Assembly: GCA_020152595.1 (NCBI GenBank)
Contig: JAIGNY010001194.1
Span: 62,001 to 126,000, forward strand
Source of the DNA: Chiridota heheva
Taxonomy: Eukaryota > Echinodermata > Holothuroidea > Apodida > Chiridotidae
DNA length: 64,000 nt
Direction: 5' to 3'
The translations under genes were made by a program, and so were the position numbers. The notes beneath the pieces are model-generated. The model was not told where the DNA came from and searched no databases. It was given only the letters and a program-made list of their open reading frames with translations. Positions 56,509 through 64,000 of this stretch are shown in pieces. Position 1 is the stretch's first letter. Each line of letters begins with the position of its first letter.

Positions 56509-59500
56509 CTGTAAAAGAAAGAAAACAAATTGAAAAAAAAAAAAAAAAAACACTGCAAAATCCAGTAAGAAACACAGACAAAACACAGCAAGACATAAGT
56601 ACTAAATACTAATTAAAAGATTAGTTTGGTAGTCGAATGCCCATCTTGTTGTATGAAAGAAGACATGAAGACAAACTAAACTGTAAAGAAACTAATACAT
56701 TATCTTTTACAATTTAAACAATTTTGCTGTTCGAAATATTTTCCCTCAGAACTTTCTTCAGGTGGTAAATTATAATTAACCCTAATCTTAAGATTTTTGA
56801 AGGACAAATAAGTGTACAAAGTCTTCTTTAAGAAAGCGTTATCACATTCTAATGATTTGAAAAAGTTCTTATTGCGCTTCTTCCAGAATTGAAACATTTT
56901 CAAAATTTCCTCTGTTGAAAATTACTAAAGATTTGTTGTACTTATCTATTTTACTAATCGGCAATCATACCATGTAGTTTTTAAACCACAAAATAAAATA
57001 AATACAAATTCAGTTAAAATACACAAAGTTCTGAGGAGTAGTTGGCTGCAATGTCACATCTCATCTGAGTTAATTCTGTTTGAAAAGGTCTATTAGGAGT
57101 TTTAAATTTAGGGAAAAATTTTTTTTCTTCTGAATTATGGCTGACTAAATTTACATGAGTTTTCAATATATTTGAAATTATTAAAGGAATATTCCCATGG
57201 TATTTTGTAATATTCCCATGGTTTTTTGTACAATTGTATTTGAAAGAACATACTTTTAGCCAATTCGTACAAAAATCAGGATGATACCAAATTCCGTTCA
57301 AGAGATGTGGATTTTTAAAAAATTTCCTAATTGCATTTTAAAGTTTTTGTACAGTATGGTGAATTCGTGTATGATGATGTCATAGAGACAGTTCCATTGC
57401 AAATGTTGATGTATTTCTTTGAATGTTAATTTGTTGTTTCTGTATGATTCAAAACAATTTTTTATAAGTTATTGAAGTAGGGTATATTTGGCAATGTATA
57501 TAGTTATCTAAGTTTTATGAATTTATTTTCCTAGAAAGTTTTACTAATAAAAAAAAGGATGATAGATTTTAATGAAATACATCAACTTTGTGGAAGAATG
57601 TGTTGCTGTGATGTCATACTGCAGTACTGAGCCTTTTCCAATTTGTTTATTGGCTTTTTTTGTGAACCTTAAAATTTGAATATCTCTGGTAGGAATAACA
57701 TATCAACATGATTTTTGTACTAAATTGTTCTAAAAATATTCTCTTTCTTATTAAAGATTATGAAAAAACATGTGAATATTCCTTTAATGCATAAATTGGC
57801 GGGCGGATGGCTCAAAATCTGTACATAGTCCTTAAATAATTTTATAAATCCCAGTCACAAAAAATGATGACAAAGTCTATTTCTAATTAAATTTGATTGG
57901 CAGAATGGTAAAGACCCCAAAAACATTAGGTCAAAATTGCTGCATGTCTTAAAGAATTTCTGATAGACAATTAAAGACAATTGAAATAATTTACATCAGA
58001 AAATACCAAGATTGCATAGCCATTACATTACAAATTACCATACAATATGGTGATTGATGCAAGAAAAAGCATGTAATAGCCAATTCCTAACCGGTTTGAT
58101 AAAAAATTTTGCCTTAAATGTTTACTTTAATCATTTCAAATAATATTTTAAGTAACAAGCAAAACTTCTAATGCAATAGGAGAGCAACATTTTCTTTAAG
58201 AAATTGTTTCCGAAATAAAATATGGTTTCACTTACATATTTAAACCGTAATCTATAAAATGCCTCAATAAACAGGTTTCTCAAAGGGAAATGTTCAACTG
58301 TGAAATTAAATACACTAAACTTGCTAACAAACAATGTTAAAATATTAACAAGAAGGAGCAGCTCACACCACTCGTCACTTATCAAACTAACGCTGTTACA
58401 TATACTAACATACCTTCACATATATCACAGTATGATCTCTGTTCACTTCGGTCACCGTGGTACTGGCTTGGTGGAGGGCTGTCTGAGCTGGCCTGTAGTG
58501 GGCAGTCTTCGGTATCGTGCAGGTCAAACACGTCACAGATATCACAGAACAGTCTTGGGGGAGGTCCCTGGCTGCTGGGCTCCAGACTGAAATTGAAAGT
58601 AAAATTATTAGAAATCACAACAAATGATCAATATATTGATTAGGATTAGTTCAGTGGTCAAGCATGTCCATCTTACATAAAAGAGGACTTAAAAAGAAAC
58701 ACAATGGTGAGTGAAGAAATCGTTCAAAAATGTTATTCTGTTAAGGAGATATTCAAGTTTAAAGTTTGGTATCGTTTGTGTAAAAACGACTGAAATCAGA
58801 CTAGTTGTGATGTCATTGCCTCAGATTCCTCAGTCTTTTGATATTTTCTATCATATTTTGTCCTGTGATTTTGTGGCTTAAAAACCATGGGATATGTCAA
58901 AAAAGTAGTAAAACTGAATCTAGTAATGGTATCTATAATTATCCTTTAAGAACTATTACACATCAATAATTTGAACTGATTGTCAGGGTTATGTATTTTA
59001 CACATAAGTGAATTACTTCGGAGAATATATTTTTCTTTCTTTTTGAGATATGCATCTCAACTTGCTTGATGATCTGTCACACTGCCTGCTCATAAAGCAC
59101 TTACAGAAGTTAAAGGAGACTTAAAGTCTGATATGATCATTATTTGATATGATAGAGGATACAAATCTTAACCAACTGCCAAAACAGCAAGTCAAAATCT
59201 TATTCCTATCTCAAGTTATTCATGTTTGAAATCGACACATAGGGGCTGCCATTTTGTTTAATTCTGTATTGAAATATTGTGCATGATGACATATTTTCCC
59301 TAATAGGCAAATAAGGATTATAATGTATTTCTTTATAAATGTGATTAAAGTTTTCATTCCAAAATGATGTGACACAAAGTTTTAACAGAATGTTTTGATA
59401 ATTTCATGTGAACACAAAATTGTCCTTCACCCTTACAAAAGGAAAACAATTTTTCATAAGCTAGAAAACTTTAGGTAGATTATAAGAAATACAAAGCATT

Positions 59501-62500
59501 CCAACATCCTACTGGGCTGATGACATCATATTTTGCATGTTTTGAAATCAAAATGGCAGCTCCCATGGTACTATTAAGCAGTAGTATTAAAGTTTTTAAT
59601 AATTACAAAAAATGTGTTAGATTTCTTCAGGAGTTATGAAACCTGGTCAGTATATTTGTTATTTTCAATTCTATGATATAATATAAGGATTATGTCAGAC
59701 TTTATGTCTCCTTTAAATTAAGTTATATCTTTAAAGGAATATTGACATGAGCTTTCATGTTCATAATGGAGGACTATTCAAATCGGTGTAACACCATGTT
59801 GATATCCCCACTTAGGAAAAGTTGCACTTCCAAGATTTCACCAGTGTGTTGAAAAGTAACCTTGCAGTGTGAAGTATGATGTCATAATTGGAGATCCAAG
59901 ATTGTTCTGTGTTTCTATAAAATGGAAATGTATGTTTCTTTCATTTAGAATGTAAGGTGGGCGAAGAATGTTCCTGTAAAGTGCATGTTATACCCCATCA
60001 CAATAATTAAACAACAAATGTTTCCTGTAATTTAGAAAAGAGACAATTAATTTTGAAAGATAAACAAATGGAATATGATATCAACATGTTTTTTTTTTCT
60101 TCATTAATTTGTTTCATTAATGTCTGTTTGTTTGTTTGATAAGGGCTTAACGGCACCACGACAACGAGGGTCAAATTGTGCCTGAGAGGTGAGATCATTC
60201 TAGAGGTAGGAAGGAAAGGAAACAGGGGGAGAATGAGAGAAATTCAAGAACAAAAAGTCAGAAAACTGTGATCGAGAAGGGATAACAAATTCATGGGAAT
60301 ATTCCTTTCAATAACAACAAAACAAAAATAACATGTATCCCTGATTGAATGATCCCCTCTTTTTAACATATTTCTCATTCCCTTAAATGTCTTCTGTAGA
60401 ACATTATTCATGGTTCTCCTGTTTTACAAGTTGATACATCAGAGGTTACTGTTGAAAGATGGAAGATTAAACCAGAACTTACCTGGTTTAAAGTTTCAAA
60501 TTCATTTGATCAAATAATGGTAAGTGAGAAGTAATGTGAGATCCCATTCGTGCATGCGCACTTAACAGGTCTCAAATTGGTATGGGAAAGTGTTTTATTT
60601 CTGATATTTCCAAAAATATTCTAATAGGTTTGTATGCAATCTTTTCTGTTACAAGTCTGTGGCTAACTGCTTGATGTAAAGAACACACTGACTGCACATG
60701 CGCAAACGGGATCTCACAACTCCAATGTATAATGAAATAAAATAAACCATAGCTTACTCCAAGTCTGACAGATCGTGATCCATGGTGCCATTCACAGAGT
60801 AACCATTCTCCATAACTTCAAGGCGAGCACGCAGGTCGTCATTCTTGCGCTGGATATCCACAATGACTGAATTAAGGAATGATATCTGTTTAGATAAAAA
60901 ATATCAAAGATTAAATATTTCATAATTGATTCCACATGCAAGATTCAAGAAGGTGAACAAATAGCTCTAAACACACAACAGGTTGGAGGGTAAAAGTATA
61001 TGATCTTTATGTTTTCCCCCTTCCATCTTTTATTGTTTGGCCAATTTTCATTTGTTAAAAGAAAATAAAAGCTTACTTTCAGAGTTATAATAAGTGAAAA
61101 TAACATTAAAAAAAAAAAAAAGAATTGAGATAAAATAACTAAAAGGCAGTCTTGGAGTTTTGAAAGTTCAAAGACAAACTTTGTATTTGAGTATGGTCAA
61201 GATTCAAATCAATCTTTGCTAAAGCTAAATGGTCATTCTTAAACTTAACCCTTAAATGCCCATGTGGTCGTGACACGACCGATTGGACATGCACTTTTCA
61301 TTAAAAAAGTTATTTTGCTTCGTCAAATAGGCCCACAGCAGTGATTGTGGGTATCACTTGAAAGAGCTGGAGTATTTCTTTCAGAAAATGTAACATTTTG
61401 ATGGGAGTTTTTGAAGATTTTTGAAGAAAAAATAGATTAAAATTAAGAAGAAAAAAAAAAAGAGGAAAACTATTTCCCCCAAAAACATGATTTTTTCTTC
61501 AAAAGTTTACTTGCCATACTTCCAAAACTAGCTTTTGCTTGAAAAGCTGTGAACAACTGTTCAAGATATCAAAGTATCCAATTCCGGTTGAATTTTGTCT
61601 GCCCTTATGACCTTAATTTTTTTTGGCAAAAATTGTGCAAAATTGGATGATCTTTAGCCTTTTTCAGACCAATTTAAAAAAAAAAATCATTACTCTGGAT
61701 CGCAGTACACCTGCTGCCTGCCAAAAATATTGTTACAAAGCTTACATCATGTACTTTCCATTGAAAACAAAAAACAACTACCCCTTCATATTCATACCAT
61801 TATTTAAGTTCAAAAACAAACCCATATACCGAAACATATGAAGTTTGGTGTAGCGGATAGATAGTGTGCAAGCTGGCAATATGCATGCCCAGGGTTTCAA
61901 TACCGGCCATGTGCGTGGCTTTATTTTTCATGATTAATTACAGCGGTGATTATTATTTGTTTTCATTGTTTTTGCATCTTTTGCTTGGAAAACAAAAATT
62001 AGACTGGTATCACTGGAAAGAAAATTTCACAAACAATCTAAATATGTAAAACAAAATCCATTTTCATTACAATATGCTCAAAAAATTGGCCTAATTTTGC
62101 CCAAAATTTGCAAATTTATGTCAATATTTTCTTTATTAAGACTTTTTAATTGAAAAGTTTAGTCTTAGCATTCATTATACACAAAACCTGTAGTGAAAGA
62201 AAAGAAAGGAAAGTTGTGAAAATTAATTTTGGAAAAAAAGAAGAAAAAATTTTTGGTCATGTTTTGAACCCCTGGGGCTTTAAGGTTAAGTGGCAATGGA
62301 TTAGCAAACTTAACATCTGACATTGATAAATGCAGCAGAGCTGTTCCGCTAAACTTCAATAAAATGACCTAAACATTCCCAAAGCTCAAATGACTCATTT
62401 CTAACCATATGTTTAATCTTCATGATTTTCATTTCATTCAAGAATTATTTTAATTATTTTGCTATAATTGCATGTGTCACAATCCCTTCAGTAGTTTATA

Positions 62501-63533
62501 AACTATTCCGCCAACATAAAATTATGGATTTATAAACCTCCTTGCTTTACAATTTTCAAACAAGAGAGAAAAGTAGGTACCTGGCCTTCAGCCATTTCTT
62601 TTTCTTCTCTGAGCTTTGCAACAACTGGATCACCTGATAAAAACAATGTGCACATTTATAATCAGCCGATTCACAACTCTCATGAAAAAAGGTTTTCAAA
62701 TAGCTCAAAATCTAAATGAAGTGGAATAAAAGAACACAGCTGTCTGTGTAAGTTCCAAATCCCATAACAGCCTTTGCCTTAACAGATGTTTAAAATTGTT
62801 ACTAAATCATTTCATTCACAATTAATCAATAAATCAAATACATTAAGAATGTGCTCCTCTTAAGTACAAAATAATAACTTTTGATCAATTTTTAATCCGC
62901 AATCAGTCAAGAAAGAACTCTCAATGTTTTTAATTTACTTTTGAAACTTCAACGAAATCATAAGTTTCTTGCAAATAATATGCAAGAATATTTGATTTTT
63001 TGAAAAATAATTTGTGTGAGAAACATTCAGAATTATTAGGAAATATGATATTTTTTTTAGATGAGAGCTCTAAAATTATGATAGTAAGGTAAGGAACACT
63101 GGGGATGTAAGAAAATTATGCACATGTCTTATTAAAAAAAAAAACTTGTTTAAAAACTGACAGAATACAAATCAATGAGCCACTAAGAAGAACAATCACC
63201 ATTATTTATGATGTATGAATGTTGAATAATAAAGACTAGAAAAGCATGTTCATAAAAAGCAGTTGAATTTTTAAAGCGTTCCAACAGGTTTTGTCCAAGA
63301 TTATATACCAATGAGAGGAAAATTAAAATAAAGCTGCTTTTACCATCCTCCTCATCAATATCGCTGGATCTAGCTGCTCTCTCTAAGCTCATCTGAGCCT
63401 GTGTCTGTGTGTCTTCCAGAGCAACTCTTAACTTGGAAGCATCTTGTTGCAGAATTGCTTTCTCTGCCTCCAGACGTCCAACGGTAGTTTTATAACTTTC
63501 CAGTACAAAGCTGTCAGCTCTTAGGTCTGTGAT
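56462..63533 (-). CDS. CLIP1: CLIP-170/CLIP1-family protein, last five coding exons
   Basis: CLIP-170 proteins track growing microtubule plus ends through N-terminal CAP-Gly domains and bind dynactin p150 and themselves through C-terminal zinc knuckles. The five exons here encode the last 196 residues in unbroken frame. Order: coiled coil ([20 protein letters not shown]); [20 protein letters not shown], matching human [19 protein letters not shown]; zinc knuckle 1, [19 protein letters not shown] (C-x2-C-x5-H-x4-C); zinc knuckle 2, [15 protein letters not shown] (C-x2-C-x4-H-x4-C); and an acidic end, DDEQTY. Human ends [35 protein letters not shown]. Two zinc knuckles favour CLIP1 over CLIP2. 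The CAP-Gly part lies beyond 64,000. Confidence 0.94.
57185..57783 (+). mobile_element. TTAA/AGGAATATTC MITE, complete copy
   Basis: TTAA at 57,181-57,184 and 57,784-57,787; ends AGGAATATTCCCATG and GTGAATATTCCT are inverted repeats. 599 bp, no ORF. TTAA targets with AGG/CCT termini point to a Kolobok- or piggyBac-type mobiliser. Fills most of the last CLIP1 intron. Confidence 0.82.
58414..58586 (-). CDS. CLIP1: CLIP1 penultimate exon, zinc knuckle 1
   Basis: 173 nt, phase 2 to 1. Carries [19 protein letters not shown] and the first half of knuckle 2 (RSYCDICE). A Ser/Pro-rich spacer, [17 protein letters not shown], matches the human HHGSRGEE region. Acceptor TTTCAG, donor GTATGT. Confidence 0.96.
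58643..58945 (+). mobile_element. TTAA/AGGATTAG element
   Basis: Left GGATTAGTTCAG and right ATAATTATCCT then TTAA (58,946-58,949); the body matches 48,002-48,280. The left TTAA is degraded to TTA. In the penultimate CLIP1 intron of the window. Confidence 0.65.
59114..59712. mobile_element. TTAA/AGGAGACTTAAAGTC MITE
   Basis: TTAA at 59,110-59,113 and 59,713-59,716. Left AGGAGACTTAAAGTCTGA and right (reversed) AGGAGACATAAAGTCTGA are inverted repeats of 18 bp with one mismatch. 599 bp, no ORF. Confidence 0.85.
59735..60306. mobile_element. TTAA/AGGAATATT MITE
   Basis: TTAA at 59,731-59,734; left AGGAATATTGACATGA and right (reversed) AGGAATATTCCCATGA; right flank TTCA is a degraded TTAA. The interior differs from 57,185-57,783, so it shares ends but not body. 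It starts only 14 bp after the preceding element's right TTAA. Confidence 0.75.
60758..60885 (-). CDS. CLIP1: CLIP1 exon (third from last)
   Basis: 128 nt, phase 0 to 2: [20 protein letters not shown], then [20 protein letters not shown]. The first part is nearly identical to vertebrate CLIP1. Acceptor TCTAAACAG, donor GTAAGC. Confidence 0.95.
61259..62285. mobile_element. piggyBac-like non-autonomous element, about 1 kb
   Basis: TTAA at 61,255-61,258 and 62,286-62,289. Left end CCCTTAAATGCCCA and right end (reversed) CCTTAAAGCCCCAGG, with the CC...GG termini expected for piggyBac. No transposase frame is seen. A tRNA-like segment near 61,850-61,910 (GGTTTCAATACCGG, B-box-like) may be a nested SINE fragment. 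Occupies most of a CLIP1 intron. Confidence 0.75.
62581..62633 (-). CDS. CLIP1: CLIP1 exon (fourth from last)
   Basis: 53 nt, phase 1 to 0: [17 protein letters not shown], coiled coil leading into the conserved FLNSVIVD block. Acceptor TTTATCAG, donor GTACCT. Confidence 0.9.
63088..63305 (+). repeat. Dispersed repeat, pair with 49,495-49,760
   Basis: Shares ACACTG, GCATGTTCAT and ATGTTGAATAATAAAG blocks in order with 49,495-49,760. In the CLIP1 intron next to exon 63,344-63,533. Confidence 0.6.
63344..63533 (-). CDS. CLIP1: CLIP1 exon (fifth from last)
   Basis: 190 nt, phase 0 to 1: [19 protein letters not shown], then [20 protein letters not shown] and SSDIDEED. Heptad coiled coil ending in an acidic linker. 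Acceptor TCCCCACAG, donor GTAAAA. Confidence 0.9.
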
Positions 63534-63911
63534 CTGTGGGGAGCAGATTTGAAACTTGTTGATCTTCCTAAAATATATTGTAGGTACACCTTAATATATT
63601 GAATGAACAGGTACAATGAACAGAATGTTCAACTTAACTTTTTTTTACCAGTTCCCCATTTCTTAAAATTGTATGTAAAGGTTACAAAGCATCACATCAC
63701 ATAAACAATGCTTTAAATAACAATAGATTTTATGTTCTTTACTTTCAAAATTGCATAGTAAATTATCTAGCTAGTTTTGAATTAGAAATTTTTCCGAAAA
63801 TTATGCTAAAATGATGTAAGATAAAAGCATGGCCAAGTTGGGCAACTGTATATTCTGATTAATGTTCTTTTTAAATATTTAGAAGCACAAAAAATGGCTA
63901 TCATTAATTAA

Positions 63912-64000
63912 CCTCTCTGGGTTTGATGATTGACAGATTTTTCAACCAATCACCGTATGAATTTTCCTAGCAACAAAATCTGCGAAACTAAGTGAGGCAA
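63912..64000 (-). mobile_element. piggyBac-like MITE, copy 3 (cut by window end)
   Basis: TTAA at 63,908-63,911, then CCTCTCTGGGTTTGATGATT and CAACCAATCACCGTATGAAT, the reverse complement of the right end of 50,488-50,969. In the intron upstream of CLIP1 exon 63,344-63,533. Confidence 0.78.

Noticed and set aside
1-64000. CRISPR arrays, operons, prophage or other prokaryotic systems
   Set aside because: The tandem arrays have no spacer-repeat structure, genes are spliced with GT-AG introns, and all recognised proteins are animal families.

Overview
The window is AT-rich animal nuclear DNA with spliced genes, GT-AG introns and a dense load of short repeats. Frequent TAGGCCTA-like words, the repeat types and the three recognised genes suggest a marine deuterostome invertebrate, most likely an echinoderm. 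That placement is inference. Three conserved genes are recognised from memory of their vertebrate relatives; no database search was run.

Layout. 1-7,674: no confidently assigned gene; one possible plus-strand terminal exon (956-1093) and three tandem-repeat arrays. 7,675-26,615, minus strand: 14 coding exons of moonraker (KIAA0753/OFIP family), with a predicted protein of about 1,060 residues after allowing for a 1-nt frame break in exon 12. About 26,616-33,142: the divergent interval between two start regions, holding a likely shared promoter, an RFX X-box-like site and nested transposons. 33,143-44,311, plus strand: eight coding exons of a CCDC74-family coiled-coil gene, 364 residues, frame-perfect. 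44,312-56,461: convergent interval with no recognised coding exon; probably 3' UTR and repeats. 56,462-64,000, minus strand: the last five coding exons of a CLIP-170/CLIP1-family microtubule plus-end protein. Its CAP-Gly end lies beyond the window.

Function. In vertebrates moonraker acts at centriolar satellites and in ciliogenesis, and CCDC74 proteins are linked to spindle and cilium. Here the two lie head to head, and an X-box-like sequence sits between them, so co-regulation by RFX factors is a reasonable hypothesis. CLIP1 is a microtubule plus-end tracker, so all three genes concern microtubule-based structures.

Repeats. Minisatellites have 17-, 19-, 60- and 69-bp units. The 60-bp array runs into the moonraker stop codon and supplies its last codons. 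Several non-autonomous DNA transposons have readable ends: a piggyBac-like family with TTAA duplications (three copies), a TTAA/AGGAATATTC family (one copy interrupted by a tRNA-derived SINE), a hAT-like element with a perfect 8-bp duplication, and two elements with 3-bp duplications. 5'-truncated LINE copies and long hairpins are also present. I found no rRNA, no CRISPR array, no intact tRNA gene and no bacterial-style operon. The most notable features are the cilium-gene promoter, the minisatellite-derived C-terminus, the frame break in moonraker exon 12, and the TTAA-flanked elements in the introns of the CLIP 3' end.
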